Both the position numbers and the translations under genes were made by a program. Shown piece after piece: positions 1 through 9,829 of a DNA stretch of 64,000 nucleotides. The stretch covers positions 16,362,415 to 16,426,414 of the forward strand of contig CM018031.1 of NCBI GenBank assembly GCA_008638375.1, given 5' to 3'. Below the pieces are notes generated by a model. The model did not search any database. It was not told the origin of the DNA and saw nothing but the letters and a program-made list of their open reading frames with translations. Every line of letters begins with the position of its first letter. The stretch's first letter is position 1. The DNA is from Nyssa sinensis. Lineage: Eukaryota; Streptophyta; Magnoliopsida; Cornales; Nyssaceae.

Positions 1-409
1 TTTGAAGGACACAGCAACAAGAGGTAAATAGCATGTTGTCCAAAAAATATAGTCTAGAAATGTGTATGATGTTGTCGAACTTCAAAATAAGGAGGAAGAT
101 TTAGACTTGAATAAGGAAGCACTACATAAAGATTTTTAATTAGCCTATAATAGTATTGTTTCGCATGTTCAAGTGTATGCGACGCCAAACCAGCTGAATA
201 GGACTGATGTAGAACCCGATTATGTCGTAATTGTTGCCTTCTGAAATACTGTGCATTTAGATCCGAGGGGACATAACATTTATCAATGATGATGATGATG
301 ATCATAATGAAAGTGATTTTGATGATGACACATTATTGGAGTATTGCTCTGATAATGAAACAACTGTTGGAACAAACGATGATACAGACTTTGACAAATT
401 ATTGTCCTA
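1..409 (+). pseudogene. 3' end of TNP2-type CACTA transposase (acidic tail), decayed
   Basis: This is the last part of a CACTA transposase gene, after the DUF4216 region. The reading LNRTDVEPDYVV near 198-234 and the acidic stretch DDDTLLEYCSDNE near 322-360 match the same positions in the complete element downstream (LNRTDVEPDHVV, DDDTLIEYCTENE). Several in-frame stops and frame changes break it, for example after EALHKDF and VVIVAF. The 5' part lies outside the window. It is not expected to make a functional protein. Family assignment rests on the alignment with the neighbouring element, not on an intact domain. Confidence 0.7.
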
Positions 410-554
410 GGTATTACATCTGTAATGTAGGATATCAATTTATTCAGTTAATTTTTTACGAATAATTTTTGAGTGTATTACATGTATAATTTTCATATAT
501 TAATTTATTCAATTAATTTTTGACGTGTTTTCAACTATTTTTGTACTTATAGAT

Positions 555-1046
555 ATGGCAGGTCCTAATGCACGCTACCGACTAGCCACCACCCTAGGGT
601 CAGATTTATCGACCCTTGTTGCTATGATAGGTATTGGCCTTTCCTCAGCAAGTTCAGCTACACCTACTCCTGCTATTGCTATTGCTCTTGCTCTTGGTAC
701 TACTACTACTGCTACGAGTATGTTATTAATTTTTAATTCATATTTATATATTCTTGGTACTAATAATTTGTATGATGTTTCTTCAAAAAGCTTTGACCTG
801 CGCAAGGTAGGTCGAAGAACACCAGATTATAGCGACACGGGAATGCGTCTGGGGGACGCCCGCATTTGCACCGAGATCCCCAAAGGTATTACTAGGCTTG
901 TTGGGGGGTGGGTTCAAGAATTTTCCACCATGATCAGCAACATTTTCCGCTACGTACGCCACTTCATGTTGCTACGTGCGCCACTTCATGCCACCACTTG
1001 GGATGATGTCACCGAGGAGCAACAACGACAGCTCACACACTTCTAA
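555..1046 (+). pseudogene. TnpA-like (Transposase_24) gene remnant of the truncated CACTA element
   Basis: An ATG at 555 directly follows an AG acceptor and starts MAGPNARYRLATT, matching the MVGPGSRRRA start of the second gene in the complete CACTA element (13647). Exon 1 runs to about 717 with a GT donor in the same phase. Exon 2 begins near 791 and contains EIPKGITRLVGGWVQEF and LHATTWDDVTEEQQRQL, aligned with EIPLGLLKPVAGWAQQF and LHVSDWSQVTNAERRDI of the other copy. There is a frame slip early in exon 2. Instead of the next intron and exons, the sequence runs straight into the tandem array, so exons 3 to 6 are deleted. In CACTA elements this product binds subterminal repeats; this copy cannot. 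Confidence 0.65.
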
Positions 1047-2310
1047 ACTAATAAAATAGACGTGCTTAAACTTACGAAACACAATTTGGATACCTGGTAT
1101 GCAACTTATGCAAAAAATAGAGACTTAAGTGTCCAAAATGTCCCATTTTTTTCCTTTGATTGCCCAAAATGCCCAAAAATGGTCAAAATACCAGCAAATC
1201 AACTCACACACCTCTAAACTAATAAAATAAATGTACTAGATCTTTCAGAACATAATTTGGATACCCAATTTGCAGCTTATGCAAAAAAAAAAAAAAGACT
1301 TAAGTGTCCAAAATGGTCCATTTTGACCCTTTGACCCTTTGACAATCCAAAATGCCCGAAAATGGTGAAGCCACCGCCAAACCAGCTCACAAACCTCTAA
1401 ACTAATAAATACACCTGTTCAAACTTATAGAACACAATTCAGATGCTTGGTTTGCATCTTATGCACACAAAAAAAGGGACTTGAGTGCCAAAATAGCCCT
1501 TTTTGGCCCATTGGCCGTCCAAAATGCCCGAAAATAGTCCAACCACCACCAAACCAGATCATACACCTCTAAACTAATAAATTTCACGTACTCAAACTTA
1601 TGGAACACAATTAGGATACTAGGTTTGCAACTTATACAAAAAAAAATGGACATAAGTGTCTAAAAAGGCCTCTTTTGGTCCTTTGAGTGCCCAAAATGCC
1701 CAAAAATGGTGAAACTACCACCAAAATAATTCACACACCTTTAAAATAATAAAATACAGTTGCTCAAAATTACAGAACACAATTCAGATGTCCGGTTTGC
1801 AACTTATGAAAAAAATGAACTTAAGTGTCAAAAAGGCCATTTTTGGCCCTTTGACTGCTCAAAATGCCCAAAAATGGTGAAACCACCACCAAACTAGTTC
1901 ACATACCTCTAAACTAATAAAATATACATACTCTAACTTACTTAACACAATTCGGATGCCCGGTTTGCAACTTATGCAAAAAAAAAAAGGAATTTAAGTG
2001 TTCAAAACGGCCCTTTTGGTCCTTTAACCACCTAAAATGGTCAAACCAGCTCATGCACATCTAACCTATAAATTCACCTGCTCAAACTTACAAAGCACAA
2101 TTCGAATGTCCGGTTTGCAACTTATGCAAAAAAAAAATGGGACTTAAGTGCCAAAATGGCCCCTTTTGGCTCTTTGACCGCATAAATGCCCGAAAATGGT
2201 CAAACCACCACCAAACTAGTTCACACACCTCTAAACTAATAAAATACATGTGCTCAAACTTATAGAACACATTTTAGAAGCCTAGTTTGCAACTTATGCA
2301 AAAAAATATA
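1040..2310 (+). repeat. Minisatellite of ~165-180 bp units inside CACTA copy 1
   Basis: About seven diverged units follow one another. Each contains AACTAATAAAATA, then CTTA..GAACACAATT, GGATGCCCGGTTTGCAAC, an A-rich tract, AAAATGGCCCTTTTGG and CCAAAATGCCC..AAAATGGTCAAACC. The array ends where a pyrimidine-rich acceptor (TTCTTTCAG, ending 2360) begins. The same repeat family, with different surrounding words but the same core (GGATGCCCGGTTTG, AAGGCCCATTTTGG, CCAAAATGC), fills the last intron of the TnpA-like gene in the second CACTA element. Short open frames here are chance readings. Confidence 0.85.
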
Positions 2311-2639
2311 TAATTTAATATTTTTTTTACTCACATCTAATTGTGAATTTCTTCTTTCAGATTATTGGATTCTTGTGTCGGTGTGGAGGTGCACCGGCTG
2401 GGGTTGGTAGCTTTTTTTATATTTTTTTTTAGACCTTAATGTGTATAATGGGAACACAATTTAATTTACTACTGAATTGTACTCGAAATTATTTTGTAAT
2501 TAAATTTTGTTATATTTATGGCACGAATTTCATTTCACTATTGTTTAGAATGCGATTGTATTATATTATTGATGACATAGGTTTGAACAGGTGGAATCAA
2601 AATTAATTGAATGTAACAATTACAGGTGTGAAAAATGTA

Positions 2640-2951
2640 AAAGCGTTATTAGCGGTGCGCAGCGCACACTTTGTCCACTAATAATGGATTATCAGTTAGA
2701 AACACAGAATGTATCGCTAATAGTCCACTATTAGCAGTGCATCCTATATCTATTTTGACTTTTTAAGCGAAACACTGCTAATTGTGTCTTATTAGTGGCA
2801 TTTTGTTTTGAACGCTGCTAATAGTATTTGTGACAGTACTATTAGTGGCATTTCTAGCTACGCAAACGAACGCCACTAAAACTCTTATCAGCATTTGTGG
2901 GATTATTAGCGACGCTTTTGAACGCCACTAATACTCCTGTTTCTTGTAGTG
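2640..2951 (+). repeat. 3' subterminal repeats and terminus of CACTA copy 1
   Basis: Short direct and inverted copies of a motif like TATTAGCGGTGC / GCCACTAATA recur every 20-60 bases, for example near 2646, 2720, 2795, 2838, 2866, 2905 and 2923. They end at the terminal TAGTG. Dense subterminal repeats are where the TnpA-type protein binds in CACTA elements. The motif is a diverged form of the TTAGCGACGC word of the second element. Confidence 0.75.
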
Positions 2952-3610
2952 AATCATCTGATTCTATCGAACTGGCAAACTCAAATTTAGAATTTGAACA
3001 AATTAAAAGGGAAGAAAGATTAGTTTTTTTATTTAACGGCTATTTATTTCAAAGGCCTATAAATAGAGGTTTCCTACAATATTTATTAATAACAATACAC
3101 ATTATTTAACTTCTTGATCTCTCATTTGAATTTAGATCTCATTTATTACAAAACCTAGATCTAAAAGTTCTATTTATTTTAAATACTCAAAGCTTATCTT
3201 GATCAACCACTAGTAAGTGGGCATTTATTTCACCAACCATCTCTATAAGAGAGTATCAATTTGTATCAGTTTTGTATCTTTTCATTGCGATGAGATTTGC
3301 AGGTTTGTGTTACACTTGTAAGGCAAAAATGGATTGTATTGGAAAAAAAAGTAGAGAGTTCTTCATTGTAAAGGTTTGTTCTCCACCTGTGAAGGAGTTC
3401 ATTTAATGAAAAAATTCAAACAGGGAGCTTAAATTGAGAACGTAGGAAGTTTTCTAAACCTCATAAAATCGTTGTGTTTGTTCTCTCTACCCTATTCTTT
3501 ACTTTGTACTTGAACTAAATTTTTCTTAAAGTTTGTAAAAGTAGATCTTATTTGTCAAATACCCTTTTCAACCCCCGTCTCTAGACTATATATTTGGGTA
3601 ACAATTATGT
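2952..3610 (+). repeat. Possible decayed LTR with TATA box (Ty1/copia-like)
   Basis: No gene is visible. A TATA motif, CCTATAAATAGAGG, lies near 3056-3070. Further on the text is pyrimidine-rich, with a stretch at 3560-3610 (TTCAACCCCCGTCTCTAG, then TTTGGGTAACAATT) resembling the leader just before the primer-binding region of Ty1/copia elements. There is no second LTR and no copia coding sequence, so this is at best a remnant. The CACTA element to its left ends inside or beside it. Confidence 0.35.
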
Positions 3611-3611
3611 A

Positions 3612-3815
3612 ATGCAGAAACTGAGAATAGAGTTCACCTGTTCTTCTATTGTGTGGTCAAAAAGTCTCAAGTCGTTGTCTCTTCAACAAGAAAAAGCTAT
3701 TAGTTAGCCTACGGAAATGGAGTTTTCTATTTTAAACAAAACTGGCAAGAACTTTAGTTCTAAGATAAGGAAATACGTTATGGCCACTTTAATGTACTAC
3801 ATTTGTATATAATCA
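3612..3815 (+). pseudogene. LINE reverse-transcriptase C-terminal (zf-RVT-like) remnant
   Basis: Reading from 3613, the frame gives NAETENRVHLFFYC, resembling the zinc-binding zf-RVT segment of plant LINE ORF2 proteins (the HLFFxC signature). It is followed in a shifted frame by GKNFSSKIRKYVMATLMYYIC, which fits the short helical tail of the same proteins. Stops separate the pieces, so this is a dead fragment. Up to about 4340 the sequence could be the LINE 3' untranslated end, with an A-rich run at 4343-4352, but this is uncertain. Confidence 0.45.
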
Positions 3816-4523
3816 ATGTGTATGAGATGTACAAGTACGATTACATCAGGAAACAAAGTACAAAAGCCTCAAAACAAACAAAATCTTCATCCTAACTAAG
3901 TTGGCCCTAGGAAAGAACCCCATCCTGATCTAACACAAAACTAACAATATAAAAGGAAAGATAAAATCCTCTTGAATCTGGTTGCTCAGATGGGATGGAA
4001 AAGAATGAAATGCATGTTTTGGAAGAGGAAGCAAAGACTATGTGTATGTGTATCAACAAATTTCTAAATCAACAAGAACCATACTGAGTTCATGGAGTAA
4101 CATACCCATCTGCTATGAGAATTGGGAGATTCCTTTCCATTGGAATCTATCACACAAAGTCATTGCAAAACCGCCCAACTAGTTAGCAAGGTTTTGAATT
4201 TTGGCAAAAGTGGTATAGTTTGTGTCTGTTGTGTACCATATTTAGTTTTGAATGAATGTCCCTGCTAGGGCTAGTTTATAGTTGATGGAAATTACCCCTC
4301 TGTCTTGTATATTTATTTTGTTTATAATACATAGCCTTTCAACAACAAAAAAAGTGAAAAATATCAAGATTATTACATTACAAATTGATTAAAGCATCAA
4401 CTAGCTTATTTTATTCAAGGCATTGGTGACCATTATTACATTATTAAAGAAGAAATTATCTTTTCTTACTGAGAAGGTCCAAAATACAATTAGTAGAACA
4501 CATATGATGCGGATCTTATATTC
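3816..4523. other. Non-coding stretch, no assigned feature
   Basis: AT-rich sequence with no convincing open frame. An A-rich run at about 4343-4352 could be the tail of the LINE remnant to its left. I see no inverted repeats, terminal duplications or RNA gene. Confidence 0.4.
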
Positions 4524-4691
4524 TTATTTTTGGAGAAAATTTTTAAACCATTTGGCGGAGAGTTTTGGATATCTTTTCAATCCCTTTTTATAATCTACAT
4601 AGTTGATGCCAAAACGAACAGTGTAACTAGTGCCCCATTCGAAATTGTCCAGTATTGCCCAAACAAAGTATCATTTCACGTTGACATCATC
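4524..4691 (-). pseudogene. Terminal exon of a family-1 (GH1) beta-glucosidase gene
   Basis: On the minus strand the frame reads DDVNVK, a TGA stop, then [36 protein letters not shown] and [12 protein letters not shown], ending at a TAA (4524-4526). This is the conserved C-terminus of plant GH1 beta-glucosidases. It includes the LDNFEW block, whose Glu and Trp bind the sugar, and the FGI.YVDY..LKRYPK.S..WF tail. An AG acceptor (AAAAG) precedes the exon at 4692. The TGA stands where the family usually has a glycine (VKGYF). No preceding exon is recognisable to the right. It is a fragment of a host gene, in opposite orientation to the GH1 pseudogene at 56666-57869. Confidence 0.82.
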
Positions 4692-5040
4692 CTTTTATAA
4701 TTATTTTAGAAAAATTGGTCAAATGTCATCATCGTTTCAAAATACACATGAAAGTAAATGAATAAACTTGAGCTCATAAAATTCTTATTTTAAGACCTTT
4801 GTCAGAGAGTCTTTCCAATAACCTACTTGATTGCTCATCGAATGGAATAAAGATGTCGATAAAAACATTTTATCTTAAAGTTGTCAACAAGGGCCTCTTT
4901 AAGTGATAATTAAATAGATCAAACGAAAACACTATATGAATTGGTAGAATAATAAACTTTGTTGGTTAGCTATTTGATGTTTACCATTTGATAGCTTAAT
5001 TAAGCCTTTATGACTATTTTTGAATTAGCCCAGTTTATCC
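4692..5040. other. Intron-like or intergenic sequence beside the GH1 exon
   Basis: This would be the intron upstream of the terminal GH1 exon on the minus strand. I searched for the preceding GH1 exon and did not find it within the next few hundred bases. Confidence 0.35.
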
Positions 5041-6420
5041 ATTTATGAATTTGAAATTTTGATTTTCCAAAACAGGACCCACCATTGGGTCCAGGATGTC
5101 AAAAAAATTATAAGTTGGTATTTTACAGATCTTGATTTGACTTTGTCTTGCTCATTTTATGCTAAGGAGAAGATTTTCTACTTTTATAAGGCATAATTGT
5201 AATTTTATTTAATTCTAGGGGCATAATAGTAATTTTCATAATTCCAGCGGTATTTTCATAATTTTCATAATTTTAGGGACTAAATTATAATTATAAATAT
5301 TTTTAGGGGGGCTTATTTGAATTAATTTTCAAGAATTTGGGCCATAGTGTAATAAATTAAAAGACCAAGGGTCAAAGCGTAATTTTAAAAAACTCATTTA
5401 AGCCCCTAATGTAGCCAAACAAGCCCTATCCACAAACTGGGGTTATCTGCTTTATTGATAATCTTATTCCAATTTTAATAGCCAAAGAAACAGCCCCTTA
5501 TCCATAATTAGACTCTTATCACTCTTTGGGATATCCCAATTTAATTTGATTTAATCAATTAATCTGGTTGCCAAATAACGATATTCATGATTTTATATAC
5601 TTATTTGAGTTAAGGTTATCAGAAACCCTAATTCTCAAATTATTGTTTATAACTAAACAAGCGAAAAAGTGGTTTTAAAAACTTAAACTCAAAATGACAA
5701 AAGTATCTGTCATTTTAAGTTAAACGGCGTTGGTCCACTTAAGTGGACGTTTAATCGTGTGATGAGGTATGGCTGAGACAACTCAATGGTATCTAAGTCT
5801 TCTCAATCTGAATCGGCTAAGTCAATTCGCGAGTTGACTCAACAAGGTCATCATCTCCAACTAGCCTGTTATTGTAGCTTGTGAAACCCAAAAATTTTCC
5901 TGTGTTATTTCATACATTTTCAAACATGTTTCAATGTTCTTTCAAGCCCACTAGATTTCTGGATGTTTAATTAACATTTTGGGAACGGTTTTAGGGTTTA
6001 AATCGAGCTGAAAGGCTTTGCTCTCTATGACCAAACCAACCCAATTTAATTCATTACCCAATATTTGGAATAGGGATATCCCTATTCCTTTGTTGGCCTA
6101 AACCCATGTCACCACAAACCTATTACTAAAAAACACCAAGGCCTTCCCAAGACTAGGCTAGGCCTAAACTTGACCCAACCCAAAACCCAAACACCAAGGG
6201 TGTAACCCAAAACCCAATCCAAGCCCAAAGGTGGCCAAATTCAAGCTCAAATAGTAAGAGTAAAGGACAAGACCAACCATCAGGCCTAGACCAAAACCTA
6301 AGTTAGTTGGCCCATTTACCAAACCAAAACCCAGTTGACCATAACGCATTGACTTGACCCGTACCTAGTTTACCATGACTCAATCCTTTGGACCGACTCG
6401 GTTGATCATTGAGGCAGTTT
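5041..6420 (-). repeat. Decayed chromovirus-type LTR fragment
   Basis: Several phrases match, in the opposite orientation, the solo LTRs at 33642-43378 and, in the same orientation, the LTR at 59200-62749. One is GGACCCACCATTGGGTCCAG near 5088. Others are the repeated GGCATAATAGTAATTTT words near 5180-5260 and the GAGTTGACTC motifs near 5830-5845. The part at 6110-6350 is a low-complexity run of CCCAA/ACCCAAG words typical of the same LTRs (compare 61510-61630). Ends and target duplication are not recognisable. No gene. Confidence 0.45.
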
Positions 6421-7444
6421 AGTATAATATTTAATTAACTAAAATTAATGTAATTATTTAACTACTCCAGAGAGTTACCCCGATAATCTTAAATAAATTT
6501 TTTAATTAATCAACCTAAATAAATTAGACATGAATCGTGAACTTAAGTGGTAAACTAAGTGTTCAAATAGGATTAAATGAGATTCATAATCAATTATATG
6601 AACAGGTGGATAAAATAAAATAGAATGTAAAGCATAATAAACAAGAGCACAACCTATGCAAAAGATACAAGAAGTTTTTACGTGGAAAACTCTCATTAGG
6701 ATGAAAACCCACCACTGCTAGAGAACATATCGACTAATCAAACCAATCCATACAAGTCACAAAAAGTGACTACTAATCACTAACCTACTACACTACCTGG
6801 TAGTCTCCCTTTGTTAGTCAATCTTTTCTACAATCCTTCTTATTTTGTTCTTATCAGTGAATTATGCCTAGAAGCCATATCTTTACTTTAGCAATACTTT
6901 GTTCCAACTACAATCTAACTACCTATAGATCCACATTACTCGATGTGAAACTCCTTGTGCAATGGTCAAGAAGTGTGTCCTGAAATATCTCTTATAAACA
7001 TCTCATAATTACTTCTTTAATATGGTGTCCTAAAATCTCTTATAAACATCTCATATTTACTTTTTAGATAAAGGACTATAATGAATCCAAAGTCTATTTC
7101 GATATTAAACTCTTAAGGGTTTGAATAGTGTCAAAAGTCCTCTATATATTGTTTCTTTCTAGTTAAAAAGAAGTTGTCTTTATGAAAGAAAAATATACTC
7201 ACTCAAGTGCAGAACTCACACTTTTTCATATAAGAATTCATCACAATATTATATAGATTAGAACCAACACTAATCAAATCCAGAGAAGTCTAACCAATCA
7301 TATTCTCTAAAATTAAACATGCGTTTGAAAGGAGCAAAACTTGTGTTCGAATAGACCATCTATTTGAACGTCTTTTTGTCGCATTTGAACAATCTAGGTA
7401 TTATCTTTCAAATTCAATTCAATTTTGAATTAGAATGCAATAAA
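6421..7444. other. Non-coding stretch left of the complete CACTA element
   Basis: AT-rich, with no supported gene. The phrase TTTTTACGTGGAAAAC near 6675 is of the kind found in retrotransposon-derived sequence, but nothing else supports an assignment. Bases 7445-7447 (TAC) are the left target-site duplication of the CACTA element. Confidence 0.4.
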
Positions 7445-7464
7445 TACCACTACAGAAAAATTCA

Positions 7465-7805
7465 CTTTTAGCGACGCACATTATTAGCGACGCTCAATGA
7501 GCGTCGCTAAAGGTGCCTTTTAGCGACGCACGAGCGTGCGTCGCTGAACATAGTAAAAAAAGTAATAAAAAATTAGTTTTTCGTGTGTAAAAATAGGCGC
7601 GAACCTATCCGCGACGTACAGGTGGCCATTAGTGACGCTCACGTGCGTCGCTAATAGTTAATACTTTTAGCGACGCTCATGCGTACGTCGCTAATAGTAT
7701 GCATAAATGAAACGATGTCATGTTACATGAAGTTAGCGACGCTTAAAGACTTATTAGCGACGCATAGTATGCGTCACTAATAGTATGCGTCGCTAATAAG
7801 TCCTT
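7465..7805 (+). repeat. Left subterminal repeats of the complete CACTA element
   Basis: The motif TTAGCGACGC and its inverse GCGTCGCTAA occur repeatedly, for example near 7469, 7483, 7498, 7521, 7643, 7669, 7733 and 7753. They are often arranged as inverted pairs around a short spacer. In En/Spm-type elements such clusters are the binding sites of the element-encoded TnpA protein and are needed for excision. The same word dominates the right end at 17000-17460. Confidence 0.85.
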
Positions 7806-8860
7806 ATATCTCAAATCCCGAATTTGATCTCTCTCTCTCTCTCTCTCTATCGGATGCTCTCTTCTGTTTCTCTCTCTATATCGATCTCCACTCTTTCTCG
7901 CTTTGTATCGATCTCCCTCCGTTGCTGATTGACAAAGAATAGGCCAAAATTGTCGCCGCCGTAACCGCCGACTAGCACTACCCCGTAGACAATCCCACCG
8001 CTGCCGCCAACTGCCACCACCGACACTCCCATTGCTACTGCCAACAACGCCAAAACCTCAATCTCACCACTTCACCTCGTTTGAGAAAGGTTAGGGTTTT
8101 TGCTTTGTTTAAATGACCAAATTTCAGTGTAATTTTTGCTTTGTTTTACCATGTATGAATACGTGACTATTATACTGTTGAAGGGAATGTCGACTTGATT
8201 ATTTTTTAGTTTTTTAACTATTAAGTTTATTTCTCTTGCGTGATGTAAATGCTACTAACTGCCGATGCTTTTACTCCCAAATCCCAATATTATGATGACT
8301 TATTTTTCATGTTTGATTGCTTAGTAAAAATTATTATTTGCTACTGCTTGTCTCTTTGATGTGATTATCAGTTTTAAGTTTGGTATTTTTTTGTGTGATA
8401 GTGCAGAGCATTTAGGAAATGTAGCCATCATAGTCATTATAACTGTGCACTTTTTTCCGTTAAATATTCTATCATCGGATTATCGTATTTTGACAATTTG
8501 ACCACATGGAATTCATTTGATGTTTGGTCATGCGTGCTGAGCCCTTTTGTTAAATCTAACTGCAAGTTGGTTTAGATTGTGTTTGTCAAGCCTAAAGCCC
8601 CAAGAAATTATTAGTTCATAATGAGATACTTATAAGAATGATTGTGTGTATGGGTTGTTTTCACCAAAAGACATTGATTTTTATCAAATAATTATTGTTT
8701 GAATTAATTAATACAGAAAGAAAATTACTCATTACAATGGAACTGACTAAAATTTTAAAGCACTTGTGAAATTTCAAAAATAATAGTATAATTAGTACAT
8801 AGTGGTATGCTTAGTAGTCTTCCTACGCATTTTATGTCTTTGTTTCCACTTATGGATATT
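7806..8860 (+). other. CACTA leader: (CT)n microsatellite, probable non-coding first exon and intron
   Basis: A (CT)n run at 7829-7848 and further CT-rich text are followed by a GC-richer stretch to about 8085 with a GT donor candidate in TTTGAGAAAGGTTAGG. After this the sequence is AT-rich and intron-like. This arrangement, a GC-richer leader followed by a long intron before the transposase start, fits plant CACTA elements. I infer that the transposase promoter and first exon lie here. The open frame on the opposite strand at 7847-8053 is a shadow of the CT-rich leader. Confidence 0.4.
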
Positions 8861-8865
8861 CAATC

Positions 8866-9095
8866 GAGAAAAGGCTAGATAAGTTGCAAAGAGACTTTTA
8901 TGGGAAGGAGAAGAGGGGAAAAGGAAATTTCACCTAGTTAGTTGGGATAGAGAAGGAGGGTGGGTTAGAAATCAAAGATTTAAGTATTTTCAACAAAGTT
9001 CTTCCTGAGAAATGGCTTTGGAGATTTTCGAGGGAGTCTTATTCTTGGTAGGGGGAGGTCTTAGTTGCCAAAATTGGTTGTGAGGAGAGGGAAGC
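8866..9095 (+). pseudogene. LINE ORF2 fragment captured inside the CACTA element
   Basis: The frames give IEKRLDKLQRDFYG, then KFHLVSWD, then GGLEIKDLSIFNKVLPEKWL and WRFSRES. This is the conserved region just after the reverse-transcriptase domain of plant LINE ORF2 proteins (pattern KLQRDFLWG..E..K.HLV.W, GGLGI..L..FN.ALL.KWLWR). One or two frameshifts and stops interrupt it. Only about 230 bases are present, with no poly(A) tail or target duplication that I can see. It is either a 5'-truncated decayed insertion or a fragment acquired by the CACTA element. Confidence 0.7.
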
Positions 9096-9829
9096 TTCTA
9101 AGGGGGTCGAGGGCAAGCCTTCATTCATTTCCCTTACCTTTTTCACCTCCTCACCACATGAGTTAATTATATATATATATATTTATCTTGTATTTTTAAA
9201 TAATTGATTTATTATTTAAGTGAATTATTCAATGTTACATTACATTAGTAATTTTGTTTTGATATTGGAATATAATTACCCATTTCTCTAAGAAAGTACA
9301 AGCATAAATTAGTGTTGATTCCATGAATCAACCCTTTTATAATTAAATGAATTAAGAAACCAATTATGTAATTGTATTCATGTAAGCCTAGCCCCGTCCG
9401 GGAGTCATTTTCATCACCTGAATCTTGTCGCGAAATTTATTCGCGATTGGGCTCATGTGTATGAAAATCGATTCTTGAATTGTCCAAAGAGGACAGTTCG
9501 GGAATGCATAAATCTGCATTGCAATCAATAGCGCATATGCTTGAATATTTCACTATGATAAAATTTCAATACGGTCTCCTGTTGTTCTCTAGGTATATAT
9601 TTAGGCGTGCTAACGTCTATCTCGTATACTTGGAGAATCGTGGGGAGATGTTGCTGAAATTTTGTCCGAGTGGAATCAGGCATTTGATTTGCTGCTGATT
9701 GCAATGTAGATTGTGCATTCACGAATGGGATAGGACCACCTTACCCTTTAGAAAGAAGTTGGAGGTGATAGGATTCATGTTTTATATTTATAACGAGTAT
9801 CATTTTTGACTTGTATTAGGTAGACAAAA
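9096..9829 (+). other. Upstream region of the CACTA transposase gene
   Basis: AT-rich with a short (AT)n at 9168-9182, then less AT-rich text from 9380. The section 9410-9720 (TTCGCGATTGGGCTCATGTG, then CGATTCTTGAATTGTCC) is the kind of conserved leader seen before TNP2 in plant CACTA elements. An AG acceptor just before the transposase start (TTGTATTAG, ending 9819) suggests the coding exon begins at 9820. Overlapping open frames on both strands here are not supported as genes. Confidence 0.4.

Larger units (their letters stand above)
1..2951 (+). mobile_element. CACTA (En/Spm) transposon, 3' portion, truncated by the window edge
   Basis: The window opens inside a CACTA DNA transposon. The left 400 bases align by eye with the end of the TNP2 gene of the complete element further right (compare 13081-13477). 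A TnpA-like start follows, then a tandem array, then subterminal repeats, and the element ends with TTCTTGTAGTG at 2941-2951, the inverse of the CACTACAAGAA terminus. The 3 bases after the end are AAT; the left end and its duplication are outside the window. It is related to, but clearly diverged from, the element at 7448-17493. Its TnpA gene has lost the exons that should follow the second one. Confidence 0.85.

Noticed and set aside
2952..3610. A full Ty1/copia element after CACTA copy 1
   Set aside because: Only a TATA box and a leader-like stretch are visible; there is no second LTR or copia coding sequence.
6110..6350. Possible telomere-like CCCAA/ACCCAAG repeats
   Set aside because: The words are irregular and not the plant heptamer CCCTAAA in tandem; similar CCCAA-rich text occurs in the LTR at 61510-61630.
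7847..8053. Minus-strand frame rich in Gly and Val
   Set aside because: It is the shadow of a CT- and GCC-rich leader in the CACTA element and has no partner in related sequence.
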